Of a DNA stretch of 64,000 bases, positions 57,601 through 64,000 are shown piece by piece. The position numbers and the translations under genes were made by a program. Source of the DNA: Mangrovicoccus sp. HB161399 (lineage in GTDB: Bacteria > Pseudomonadota > Alphaproteobacteria > Rhodobacterales > Rhodobacteraceae); the NCBI RefSeq assembly GCF_013184745.1, contig NZ_JAATVU010000003.1:30064-94063 (forward strand), written 5' to 3'. Within the stretch, counting starts at the first letter, position 1; each line of letters opens with the position of its first letter. Under the pieces are notes generated by a model. It was not told where the DNA came from. It saw nothing but the letters and a program-made list of their open reading frames with translations, and searched no databases.

Positions 57601-57838
57601 CGGAGCCGGTCATCTCGGCGATCCGGCGCGACAGGTCGGCGGCGAAGCCGGCGAAGCTGCCGTCGGCCGTTTCCTCGCAGAGATTGGCCACGGAAATGCA
57701 GCCTGCCGTGAAGGTATAGGGCTTGTCCTCCGCCCAGAGCGTGCGCAGCGCGGCGAAGAGCACCAGCAGGGCAACGGCTGCCGCCCGTGCGGCCCGGCCG
57801 GGCCGGGATGGAATATGCCCCTGCGCTGCATGCGGCAT
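54656..57838 (-). CDS. BvgS-like hybrid sensor histidine kinase with two binding-protein-like sensor domains
   Basis: A 1060-residue membrane sensor. Order: N-terminal membrane/signal segment (about 17-36), two tandem periplasmic venus-flytrap domains of the family-3 binding-protein kind (about 40-265 and 270-510, the second with RIGIAHSPPYGIVDPETGAV), TM helix (about 533-555), PAS domain (about 575-660, MNSVQSGIVGLDDARNIVLL), histidine kinase with phospho-acceptor His684 in LTGGVAHDFNNLLA, ATPase (ENALLNLVLNARDAV, DNGPGM, GTGLGLSMVYGF) and a receiver domain with Asp988 in LLLTDIVMPG. BvgS and EvgS share this design but also end in an Hpt domain, which is absent here. No response regulator is next to it. 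The start is ATG 57838; the frame is open to 58525 but without a Shine-Dalgarno. Confidence 0.9.
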   Translation of the reverse strand: MPHAAQGHIPSRPGRAARAAAVALLVLFAALRTLWAEDKPYTFTAGCISVANLCEETADGSFAGFAADLSRRIAEMTGSEVAFRASLPSLAIGAQLRGETQILAAIPELDLLEQTSIASVPVARNQIRLFALQERLAELSGRPLEGLKIAYIEGGTGAKFPGLFAANEGIATRTPEELIAFLLGRRADLAVISERAVFPTSRGMGVDHRIAVLGQPLAQESRVIYVHRSRAALIGPVNSAIEEMERTGELAELRRRWRIDPPAPEPEVLRIGIAHSPPYGIVDPETGAVSGYAAEFFRQLADRAGLRYEFVPLGLDDYFAFPDAAPVDILPIYVVSDAAREAMDFTLPTDVSRFAAFVRPDGHAYSGLDELAGQPVAMRSDLIAAIGNSPLSKVVPVPIETEREMLEALLAGRVEALVETPESILAVARAMGESGGVRLLGGPPVTLRNAIALRFGLGAVREKLNAQLPGYALSEEFQELRQKYFGTPEFWTPERQRLAVLAALAAAVLLLLFATVTGLSIRAKRQAERLTRRTISVSSRLQAVMNSVQSGIVGLDDARNIVLLNPSARAMLGNLPETMPCPWPERVGFLDSSDMRRLEDGDDPVSRALGGERLEGETHLMSRTDEAGQWLYVRLSSAPIGVPDSSIRTVVSIDDISEQERNRQQLERSGRLDALGQLTGGVAHDFNNLLATIEYGIQLADQEPEPGMRSQYHATALASVRRGSALTKRLLAFAKRQPGLAASRPVEDILREFELLARPSIEAQIALDFAAVAPGLWVYCDVAQLENALLNLVLNARDAVVQSGKGDRISVDVRSVGEAEARALSGNPAAGPEGGPGTGLTQSRYVEFSVTDNGPGMTEEVKRRALDPFFTTKGTHAGTGLGLSMVYGFIQQSGGELRIYSEPGLGTTVRMMLPRGTPAGKREEPMPLPPVPAGTGERILVVEDEPELRRMTGDMLASLGYRVEVAEDGSEALAKLGAGTEVDLLLTDIVMPGTLDGFALAREARRLTPDLPVIYMSGYTGISAAEMGEVRAPLLQKPCPPSQLAETVRAALAGEAADRM

Positions 57839-58103
57839 GTCGCGACTGTCCGCTTCCTTGTTCCGCGCCGCCACCTCCGGCCCGGCCGGTCCGCGGAACC
57901 GGCGACATGTGCTGGGACCCGCGGCAGGCCGGATCCGGCTGCCCGGCTCCCTTTGACGGGCAAGGTGGCGCATCCGGGGAAACAAGCGGTTAATTGCGGA
58001 CGGGGGCGTGACGTATCGCCGTGTGATCTTTTCAACCGGATGGCTTATCGGTAATCCCGAGATCGTGATCCGGGCCCAGCGGCCCGCCGAACCCCGAGGT
58101 GCA

Positions 58104-59075
58104 ATGCTCGTCCTGTCCCATGATGGTCCTTCGGCGTCCGAGACGCTGGGGGAATTCCTTGCCGGAAGCGCCGGCCCGTCCGAGATCGTGGAGGCGATTG
58201 CCGCCGCCCTGCCGCCCCTGGCGCTGCGTCTGGCTGCGGGCCACCTGCCGGGGGATCCGGCAGCGCTGGTCGGCACCAATGACAGCGGCGACCGCCAGAA
58301 GGCGCTGGATGTCGGTGCGCACGACCACCTGATGCTGGCCCTGAAGGCGGCGGGCGCGCGGATGGTCCTGTCGGAAGAGGCGGAGGACGTCGTCACGCTG
58401 AACCCGGGCGGCATATGGGACGTGGCGATCGATCCGATCGACGGCTCCGGCTCGATCGGCATCGGCGCCCCGCTGGGGCTGCTGTTCGCGGCCTTCCCGG
58501 CCGGGGCGGCGGGTTTCCTGCGCAAGGGCCGCGACGCGGTGGCGGCGGGCTATGCCTCTTTCGGCCATTCGCTCGACTACGGCTTCTCGCTGGGGGACGG
58601 CGTGCACATCGCCACCTGGGACCCGGTAGCGCATGACTTCCTGATGACGCGCCACGGCGTCACGGTGAAGCCCGAGACCAAGACCATCGCCTACAATGCC
58701 TCGAACGAGCGCCACTGGCCCGCCGGGCTGCAGCGCTACGCGGCCGATCTGCGCGCCGGCAAAGACGGCCCGCGGGGCAAGGATTTCAACATGCGCTGGC
58801 TCGCCGCGGCCGTGGGCGAGCTGCACCGCATCCTGCTGCAGGGCGGCGCCTTCCTGTATCCGGCCGACCGCCGCAAGGGCTACGAAAACGGCCGGCTGCG
58901 ACTCTGCTACGAGGCCTTTCCCGTCGCGTTTCTGCTAGAGCAGGCGGGCGGCAGGGCCACCGACGGGGCACGGGACATCCTGGATCTCGTGCCTTCGGAG
59001 CTGCACCAGCACACCGCCCTCGTCTTCGGTTCTGCCGACGAGGTTGACACGATTAGTAAGTATCTCGCCGACTAG
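58104..59075 (+). CDS. fbp: Fructose-1,6-bisphosphatase, class I
   Basis: A 323-residue enzyme that removes the 1-phosphate from fructose 1,6-bisphosphate. The metal site is seen in VLSEEAED and [17 protein letters not shown]. Substrate-binding segments [27 protein letters not shown] and [20 protein letters not shown] follow, and [17 protein letters not shown] closes the fold. The start is ATG 58104 (GAGGTG upstream). The fructose-bisphosphate aldolase gene follows after 16 bases, so the pair serves gluconeogenesis or, if other cbb genes exist elsewhere, the Calvin cycle. Confidence 0.93.
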   Translation: MLVLSHDGPSASETLGEFLAGSAGPSEIVEAIAAALPPLALRLAAGHLPGDPAALVGTNDSGDRQKALDVGAHDHLMLALKAAGARMVLSEEAEDVVTLNPGGIWDVAIDPIDGSGSIGIGAPLGLLFAAFPAGAAGFLRKGRDAVAAGYASFGHSLDYGFSLGDGVHIATWDPVAHDFLMTRHGVTVKPETKTIAYNASNERHWPAGLQRYAADLRAGKDGPRGKDFNMRWLAAAVGELHRILLQGGAFLYPADRRKGYENGRLRLCYEAFPVAFLLEQAGGRATDGARDILDLVPSELHQHTALVFGSADEVDTISKYLAD

Positions 59076-59091
59076 CGAAAGGATCGTCCCG

Positions 59092-60144
59092 ATGTCCCGT
59101 ATCACCCTGAGACAGCTTCTCGACCATGCCGCAGAAAACGACTACGGCATCCCGGCCTTCAACATCTCCAACATGGAGCAGGGCCTCGCCGTCATGGCGG
59201 CCGCGGACAAGACCAACTCGCCGGTCATCATCCAGGCAAGCCGCGGCGCGCGCTCCTATGCGGGCGACACCGTGCTGCGCTACCTGATCGACGGGCTCGT
59301 CGCCATGTATCCGCACATCCCGGTCTGCATGCATCTCGACCACGGCAACAGCCTGCCGACCTGCGCGACCGCGGTCCAGAACGGCTTCACCTCCGTGATG
59401 ATGGACGGCTCGCTGAAGGAAGACGGCACCACCCCGGCGGATTACGAGTACAACATGAGCGTCACCCGCTCCGTGGTGCAGATGGCGCATGCCTGCGGCG
59501 TCTCGGTCGAGGGCGAGCTGGGCGTGCTGGGCTCGCTGGAAACCGGCATGGGCGACCAGGAAGACGGCCATGGCGCGACCGAGAAGCTCAGCCATGACCA
59601 GCTGCTGACCGACCCGGCCGAGGCCGAGCAGTTCGTCAAGGATACCGGCGTCGATGCGCTGGCCGTTGCCATGGGCACCTCGCACGGCGCCTACAAGTTC
59701 ACCCGCAAGCCCGACGGCGCGGTCCTGGCGATGGACGTGATCGAGGCGATCCACAAGCGCATTCCGAACACCCATCTGGTGATGCACGGCTCCTCCTCGG
59801 TGCCGGAGGATCTGCAGGAGATCATCAACAAGTACGGCGGCGAGATCAAGCCGACCTGGGGCGTCCCGGTCGAGGAGATCCAGCGCGGCATCAAGCACGG
59901 CGTGCGCAAGATCAACATCGACACCGACAACCGCATGGCGGCCACCGCCGCGATCCGCAAGGTCTTCGCCGAGAACCCCGGCGAGTTCGATCCGCGCAAG
60001 TACATGGGTCCGGCCCGCGAGGAGATGATCAAGATCTGCGTCGCCCGCTACGAGGCCTTCGGCACCGCCGGCCATGCCGACAAGATCAAGGTCATCCCGC
60101 TCGACGCGATGGCCAAGGCCTATCTGAAGCCGGTCGCCGCCTGA
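59092..60144 (+). CDS. fba: Class II fructose-bisphosphate aldolase
   Basis: A 350-residue zinc-dependent aldolase that joins dihydroxyacetone phosphate and glyceraldehyde 3-phosphate (or splits the product). [20 protein letters not shown] begins the barrel, [14 protein letters not shown] carries zinc-binding His, [15 protein letters not shown] and [12 protein letters not shown] supply further ligands, and [20 protein letters not shown] with [11 protein letters not shown] the phosphate site. AAAGGAT precedes the start. Co-transcribed with fbp and followed by a terminator. Confidence 0.96.
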   Translation: MSRITLRQLLDHAAENDYGIPAFNISNMEQGLAVMAAADKTNSPVIIQASRGARSYAGDTVLRYLIDGLVAMYPHIPVCMHLDHGNSLPTCATAVQNGFTSVMMDGSLKEDGTTPADYEYNMSVTRSVVQMAHACGVSVEGELGVLGSLETGMGDQEDGHGATEKLSHDQLLTDPAEAEQFVKDTGVDALAVAMGTSHGAYKFTRKPDGAVLAMDVIEAIHKRIPNTHLVMHGSSSVPEDLQEIINKYGGEIKPTWGVPVEEIQRGIKHGVRKINIDTDNRMAATAAIRKVFAENPGEFDPRKYMGPAREEMIKICVARYEAFGTAGHADKIKVIPLDAMAKAYLKPVAA

Positions 60145-60152
60145 TCCGGCCG

Positions 60153-60210
60153 GGCAGGGCGCCGCGCCCTGCCGCCAAGACCTCGCGCGCCCCGGCTAGC
60201 AGCCGGGGCG
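60153..60210 (+). terminator. Two hairpins after fba, the second an intrinsic terminator
   Basis: Hairpin 1: GGCAGGGCG (60153-60161)/CGCCCTGCC (60165-60173). Hairpin 2: CGCCCCGGCT (60188-60197)/AGCCGGGGCG (60201-60210), followed by CCTTCGTT. Together they would stop fbp-fba transcription. Confidence 0.75.
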
Positions 60211-60224
60211 CCTTCGTTCGGCGC

Positions 60225-60329
60225 TCACGGGCAGAAGATCCCGGCTTCGGCGAAGCGCAGGCCGGACAGCGTCAGCAGGTCGGCCGCGAGGATCGCTGCG
60301 GCCAGCAGGACGAGGGCGGTGCGCGGCAT
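60225..60329 (-). CDS. 34-residue hydrophobic peptide
   Basis: An ORF not usually picked by gene callers. It reads MPRTALVLLAAAILAADLLT and ends LRFAEAGIFCP. GGAGA lies six bases before the ATG, and the first 20 residues form one membrane helix. It is antisense to no gene and lies between fba and lhgO. Function unknown; it could be a small membrane peptide or a chance ORF. Confidence 0.5.
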   Translation of the reverse strand: MPRTALVLLAAAILAADLLTLSGLRFAEAGIFCP

Positions 60330-60442
60330 CTTGCGTCTCCTTGCCGGGGTCATGCCTATGCAACGCGGTCCGGCGGCCTTTCCGTCGCGGCGTCCCGCGG
60401 AAAATCCTTTGCGCAGCCCGCCCGAGCGGTCAGGGTGGCGCC

Positions 60443-61639
60443 ATGACCCATGATTTCTGCATCATCGGCGGCGGCATCGTCGGGCTGGCCACGGCCCGCG
60501 CGATCCTGGCCGCGCGCCCCGGCGCCTCCCTGCTGCTGCTGGAAAAGGAGGACCGGCTGGGCCGCCACCAGACCGGCCACAATTCCGGCGTGATCCATTC
60601 CGGCATCTACTATGCGCCCGGCAGCCTGAAGGCGAAGCTCTGCCGCGAAGGTGCGGCGCGGACCAAGGAATTCTGCGCGGAACACGGCATTCCCTTCGAG
60701 AACCGCGGCAAGCTGATCGTCGCCACGCGGCAGGAGGAACTGCCGCGGCTGGAGGCGCTCCATGGGCGGTCGGAGGAGAACGCCATCGAGACCGAGATGA
60801 TCGGCGCGGAGGCGATCGCCGAGCGCGAGCCCTCGATCACCGGTCTCGGCGCGATCTGGGTGCCTTCCGCCGCCATCGTCAGCTATTCCGCCGTGCTGGA
60901 GGCGCTGGCCGCGGAGCTGCGCGCGCAGGGGGCGGAGATCCGCTTCGGCACGGCCCCGGAGGCGATCCGGGAACTGGGATCGCATGTCGAGATCGACACA
61001 GGCCGCGAGCTTCTGGAGACGGACCGCCTCGTCGCCTGCGCCGGGCTGCAGTCGGACAGGGTGGCGAAGATGGCGGGGCTTGCGATCGGCCACCGCATCG
61101 TGCCCTTCCGCGGCGAATACTACCGGCTCGGCACGCGCTGTGCGGACATCGTCAGCGCGATGATCTACCCGGTGCCCGAGCCCGGCCTGCCTTTCCTCGG
61201 CGTCCACCTGACGCCGATGATCGACGGCTCGGTCACCGTCGGACCGAACGCGATGCTTGGCTTCGCGCGCGAGGGGTATCCGAAATGGTCCCTGGATTTC
61301 AGGGATATGGCGGAGACGCTCAGCTTCCCGGGCTTCTGGAAATCCATCGCGCAGAACATCCGCCCCGGGCTGGACGAGATCGGCAACTCGGTCTTCCGGC
61401 GCCGCTATCTCGACGCCTGCCGCCGCTACTGCCCGTCGCTGGAGCTAGCCGACCTGACCCCGATGGACTGCGGCATACGCGCCCAGGCGGTGATGGCCGA
61501 CGGCACGATGCAGCACGACTTCCTCTTCGGGCAGACCGACCGGATGCTGCACGTCCTGAACGCGCCGTCCCCTGCTGCAACCTCGGCCCTGCCGATCGGC
61601 GACATGATCGCGGGCAAGCTGTTCGCGGATGCGCCCTGA
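60443..61639 (+). CDS. lhgO: L-2-hydroxyglutarate oxidase/dehydrogenase
   Basis: A 398-residue DAO-family flavoprotein. FCIIGGGIVGLATARAILAA is the FAD loop, followed by LEKEDRLGRHQTGHNSGVIH and SGIYYAPGSLKAKLCREGA, a stretch diagnostic of LhgO (YgaF). FRGEYYRLG and the late CGIRAQAVMADGTMQHDFLF confirm it. LhgO oxidises L-2-hydroxyglutarate to 2-oxoglutarate and reduces quinone, a repair or lysine/glutarate-degradation step. Its usual partner glaH (csiD) is not adjacent. Confidence 0.93.
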   Translation: MTHDFCIIGGGIVGLATARAILAARPGASLLLLEKEDRLGRHQTGHNSGVIHSGIYYAPGSLKAKLCREGAARTKEFCAEHGIPFENRGKLIVATRQEELPRLEALHGRSEENAIETEMIGAEAIAEREPSITGLGAIWVPSAAIVSYSAVLEALAAELRAQGAEIRFGTAPEAIRELGSHVEIDTGRELLETDRLVACAGLQSDRVAKMAGLAIGHRIVPFRGEYYRLGTRCADIVSAMIYPVPEPGLPFLGVHLTPMIDGSVTVGPNAMLGFAREGYPKWSLDFRDMAETLSFPGFWKSIAQNIRPGLDEIGNSVFRRRYLDACRRYCPSLELADLTPMDCGIRAQAVMADGTMQHDFLFGQTDRMLHVLNAPSPAATSALPIGDMIAGKLFADAP

Positions 61640-61763
61640 CCTGCCCGCCATGAAGAAATTTATCCGCGGGAGAAATTAATTCGATTGGACAGGACGGGGG
61701 TCCTGGCGGTCCTTTTGCACCATGCCGAAAGACCCGCCGAGATGGCGGCCGAAAGGAAGTGCA

Positions 61764-62573
61764 ATGACCGACAAGATCAAGCTGGCCGAGCTGACCTCCG
61801 CCGAAGCCAAGGAGCTGCTGACGGACGAGGCGGTGATCCTGATCCCGATGGGCTCGCTGGAGGACCAGGGCGTCCACGCGCCGATGGGCGACTATCTGGG
61901 CGCCGAATGCGTGGCGCATGACATCGCCCGCAAGGCCCGCGAACTGGGCGTGCCGACCTTCGTCACCCCGCCGATCCCCTTCGGCGGCCGCGATGCCTTC
62001 CAGTCGGCCCATGGCGGCATGAGCCTCTCCCACGGCACGCTCTGCGCCGTGCTCGACGACATGATCTGGTCGCTGACCCGCCAGGGGCTGACCAAGATCC
62101 TCTTCGTCAACGGCCATGGCGGCAACGTCGCGCCGCTCAACGAAGTGGCGCTGCGCTGGCGCGACAAGGGCGTGATCCTGCCCGCATTCTACCTGTGGAA
62201 GGCCGCCTACGGCATCCTCAAGGACATCCTCGGCGCGGACGGCGCAGCGGCCAGCTCCGGCCATGGCGGCGATCCGCTGACCTCGATCGGGCTGCACTAC
62301 TACCCGGAGATCCTGCGCCTCGACCTGATGACCGACCCGGCTCCGGCCGACCTGACCTTCATGGGCATGAAGGTCGCGGGCTTCGCCGAGACCTCCTATG
62401 ACGGCGTGCCGATCCAGATGCCGATCGAGGCGGCCGAGGCGGCCCCCCACGGCATCCGCGGCGGCCATCCGAAGAACAGCTCGGCCGATACCGGCGCCAA
62501 GCTGTCGGCACGCCTCGCCGAGGTCGGCGCGGGCCTGATCCGCGACCACGTGTCGAAAGGCTTCGCCGCCTGA
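61764..62573 (+). CDS. Creatininase-family amidohydrolase
   Basis: A 269-residue metal-dependent hydrolase of the creatininase/mycofactocin-associated (MftE) family. The metal ligands fit LIPMGSLEDQGVHAPMGDYL (Glu, His and Asp), TKILFVNGHGGN (His) and the later Glu; SSGHGGDPLTSIGLHYYPE completes the site. Family members open lactams or cleave amides in small heterocycles. AAAGGAAG precedes ATG 61764. A TRAP binding protein gene follows after 64 bases, so the natural substrate may be brought in by that transporter. Confidence 0.87.
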   Translation: MTDKIKLAELTSAEAKELLTDEAVILIPMGSLEDQGVHAPMGDYLGAECVAHDIARKARELGVPTFVTPPIPFGGRDAFQSAHGGMSLSHGTLCAVLDDMIWSLTRQGLTKILFVNGHGGNVAPLNEVALRWRDKGVILPAFYLWKAAYGILKDILGADGAAASSGHGGDPLTSIGLHYYPEILRLDLMTDPAPADLTFMGMKVAGFAETSYDGVPIQMPIEAAEAAPHGIRGGHPKNSSADTGAKLSARLAEVGAGLIRDHVSKGFAA

Positions 62574-62637
62574 TCCTTCCTGCCCGGACTGTCCGCTGTG
62601 CGGGCGGTCCGGCCCTCTGTTCAGCAACGAGTAGCCC

Positions 62638-63624
62638 GTGAAAATTTTCCGCACCCTCAGCGCCGCCGCCTTGATCCTCGCTGCCGGCAGCGTCTCGGCC
62701 GAGACCTGGCGCATGGCGACCAAGATGCCGGTCGACAGCCCCGAAGGCCAGGTCTTCCAGAAATTCGCCGAGCTGACCGACGAGTACACCGATGGCAAGC
62801 TGACCATCCAGGTCTTCCCGAACGAGCAGCTGGGCAAGGAGGACGCCGTCCTCGAGCAGATGCAGGTGGGCGTCGTCAACATCTACGCCGAGGGCTTCGG
62901 CTACATGCGCAAATGGGCGCCGGAGCTTAGCTGGATCTCTCCGTCCTACCTGTTCGACGACCGGGACCACTGGCGCCGCTTCATGAATTCGGACCTCGTC
63001 AAGGGCTGGTTCGAGAAGGCCGCCGAGGTCTCGGGCGTCGGTCCGCTGGGCGATCCGACTGCGGTGCTGCGCGGCCCGTTCCTTGCGATGGTGTCGAACA
63101 AGCCGGTGAACGGGCTGGAGGATGTGCAGGGCCTGAAGCTCAGGATGCATCCCGACAAGCTGGCCATCGCGTCCTGGTCGCATCTGGGCGCCGAAGTGAT
63201 CACGCTGCCCTGGACCGAAGTCTACCAGTCGATCCAGAAGAACATCGTCGAGGCGGTGATCTCGCCCATCGCGCTGGTGGAATCCATGCGCTTCAACGAG
63301 GTCGCGCCCTATATCGCCCGCAACGACATGTACTGGCAGTCGGTCGGCTTCATGATGAACCTCGCGGCCTATGATGGGCTCGACGAGGACGTGAAGGCCG
63401 GGCTCCAGCGCGCCTATGCGGAAACCGGAACCTTCAGCGAAGAACTGATGTACCGGACTGCCGACGAGAGCATCGCCAGGATGGAGGCGGACGGCGCCAC
63501 CTACACGGAGCTCGACACCGCGCCCTTCGTCGAGGCGATGACATCCTTCTACGCGGAGATGGCCGAAGAGGGCGAACTGCCCGCGGGATACATGGAGGCC
63601 GTTGAGGCCGCCCGCAGCGAATGA
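62638..63624 (+). CDS. TRAP transporter solute-binding protein (DctP), copy 1
   Basis: A 328-residue exported DctP-type binding protein. The signal peptide ends GSVSAE. The mature part begins TWRMATKMPVDSPEGQVFQK and has KLRMHPDKLAIASWSHLGAE and TLPWTEVYQSIQKNIVEAVI, the region around the conserved ligand Arg. It starts with GTG and has only a weak ribosome binding site (GAG-TAGCCC). A second copy begins 147 bases after its stop with nearly the same 5' end, so one arose by tandem duplication. The permease genes should lie beyond the window. Confidence 0.92.
   Translation: MKIFRTLSAAALILAAGSVSAETWRMATKMPVDSPEGQVFQKFAELTDEYTDGKLTIQVFPNEQLGKEDAVLEQMQVGVVNIYAEGFGYMRKWAPELSWISPSYLFDDRDHWRRFMNSDLVKGWFEKAAEVSGVGPLGDPTAVLRGPFLAMVSNKPVNGLEDVQGLKLRMHPDKLAIASWSHLGAEVITLPWTEVYQSIQKNIVEAVISPIALVESMRFNEVAPYIARNDMYWQSVGFMMNLAAYDGLDEDVKAGLQRAYAETGTFSEELMYRTADESIARMEADGATYTELDTAPFVEAMTSFYAEMAEEGELPAGYMEAVEAARSE
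62683..62866 (+). repeat. Long direct repeat shared by the two dctP copies
   Basis: Bases 62683-62866 are identical to 63816-63999 (184 bases, offset 1133). The first 45 bases of both genes are also alike, with a few changes (GTG/ATG start, CTCAGC/CTGAGT, GCC/GTG, TTG/CTG, GCT/GCC). The window ends one base later, so the full length of identity cannot be seen. Confidence 0.9.
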
Positions 63625-63666
63625 CCCAAACGGCGCCCGCATTGCGGACCCCGCCAAAATTCCTCT

Positions 63667-63701
63667 GATCGGGGCGAAAATTCTTTCGATTTGCCCTGAT
63701 C
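63667..63701 (+). terminator. Hairpin between the two dctP copies
   Basis: GATCGGGGC (63667-63675) and GCCCTGATC (63693-63701) match in 8 of 9 positions, and the loop contains an inner GAAA/TTTC. It could partly end transcription after copy 1 or shape the leader of copy 2. No T-run follows. Confidence 0.4.
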
Positions 63702-63770
63702 GCCTCCCGGAGCCCAGACTTCCCGGAAAGCGGGCGACCCCAGACCCGCACCCACCGACAAGGAGATCCC

Positions 63771-64000
63771 ATGAAAATTTTCCGCACCCTGAGTGCCGTG
63801 GCCCTGATCCTCGCCGCCGGCAGCGTCTCGGCCGAGACCTGGCGCATGGCGACCAAGATGCCGGTCGACAGCCCCGAAGGCCAGGTCTTCCAGAAATTCG
63901 CCGAGCTGACCGACGAGTACACCGATGGCAAGCTGACCATCCAGGTCTTCCCGAACGAGCAGCTGGGCAAGGAGGACGCCGTCCTCGAGCAGATGCAGGC
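63771..64000 (+). CDS. TRAP transporter solute-binding protein (DctP), copy 2 (partial, 5' end)
   Basis: The first 76 codons of a second DctP gene, cut by the window end. The start is ATG with an excellent ribosome binding site (AAGGAGA five bases before). The signal peptide differs from copy 1 by a single residue (Val for Ala at position 10), and the mature part is identical over all codons seen except the last, incomplete one (GC- instead of GTG). It probably leads into the DctQ/DctM genes. Confidence 0.93.
   Translation, partial: MKIFRTLSAVALILAAGSVSAETWRMATKMPVDSPEGQVFQKFAELTDEYTDGKLTIQVFPNEQLGKEDAVLEQMQ

Noticed and set aside
58104..60144. Evidence for a Calvin cycle operon from fbp and fba
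   Set aside because: No RuBisCO, phosphoribulokinase or CbbR gene is in the window. The pair is equally fitting for gluconeogenesis.

Overview
The window reads as a stretch of chromosome from a high-G+C alphaproteobacterium, most likely order Rhodobacterales (Paracoccaceae/Roseobacteraceae). This rests on the very G+C-rich third codon positions, several TRAP transporters, mqo, a full-length MetH, dadA-ridA-lrp and gabT-gabD units with Xre-cupin regulators, and many short ATGA/TGATG gene couplings. No rRNA, tRNA, CRISPR array, insertion sequence or phage gene was seen. The window starts inside the tail of one gene and ends inside another.

Layout. 1-7.4 kb: a TauE-type permease with a FAD oxidoreductase, a 67-residue hypothetical protein coupled to a 24-codon upstream ORF, a nucleoside-recognition-domain protein, riboflavin synthase, a second TauE permease and a LysR regulator. 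7.5-10.8 kb: a four-gene redox operon (PRISE-type SDR, VOC protein, an SDR lacking Tyr/Lys, aldo/keto reductase) that ends at a strong terminator. 10.9-17 kb: an eight-haem c-type cytochrome with HEAT/TPR-like tail, then a branched-chain-type binding protein next to a large chemoreceptor. 17.6-27.3 kb: a cyanophycin locus. 28-32 kb: mqo, a RES-type toxin/antitoxin pair and an AraC regulator. 32.1-36.2 kb: a siderophore-use operon (TonB receptor, siderophore-interacting reductase, esterase). 36.3-41.5 kb: metH, a sulfotransferase-like gene and a small acidic-tailed protein. 41.9-45.7 kb: a TRAP transporter with Xre-cupin regulator. 45.7-49.6 kb: gabD/gabT, a second Xre-cupin regulator and a small membrane protein. 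49.7-54.3 kb: ridA-dadA with a divergent Lrp regulator, an MFS transporter and an AraC regulator. 54.6-64 kb: a BvgS-like hybrid kinase, fructose bisphosphatase and aldolase, a 34-residue peptide, L-2-hydroxyglutarate oxidase, a creatininase-family protein and a tandem duplication of a TRAP binding-protein gene.

The most interesting region is 17.6-27.3 kb. A CphZ/AotO-like M14 hydrolase (beta-Asp-Arg dipeptidase candidate) diverges from cyanophycin synthetase (cphA). Next to cphA is a 728-residue protein made of two fused cyanophycinase domains: the first keeps the catalytic Ser and His, and the second has both replaced (Gly and Asn). Convergent to it is a complete arginine/ornithine/histidine-type ABC importer. 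Together these genes would make the Asp/Arg storage polymer, cut it to dipeptides, hydrolyse the dipeptides, and possibly import arginine or the dipeptide itself. The fused active/inactive cyanophycinase is the feature I would check first.

Other points worth attention are a 21-bp-period direct repeat between the AraC regulator and the siderophore receptor, the SDR without its catalytic Tyr and Lys, the upstream ORF coupled to a small gene, and the tandem dctP copies, which share long sequence identity but have different start codons and ribosome binding sites.
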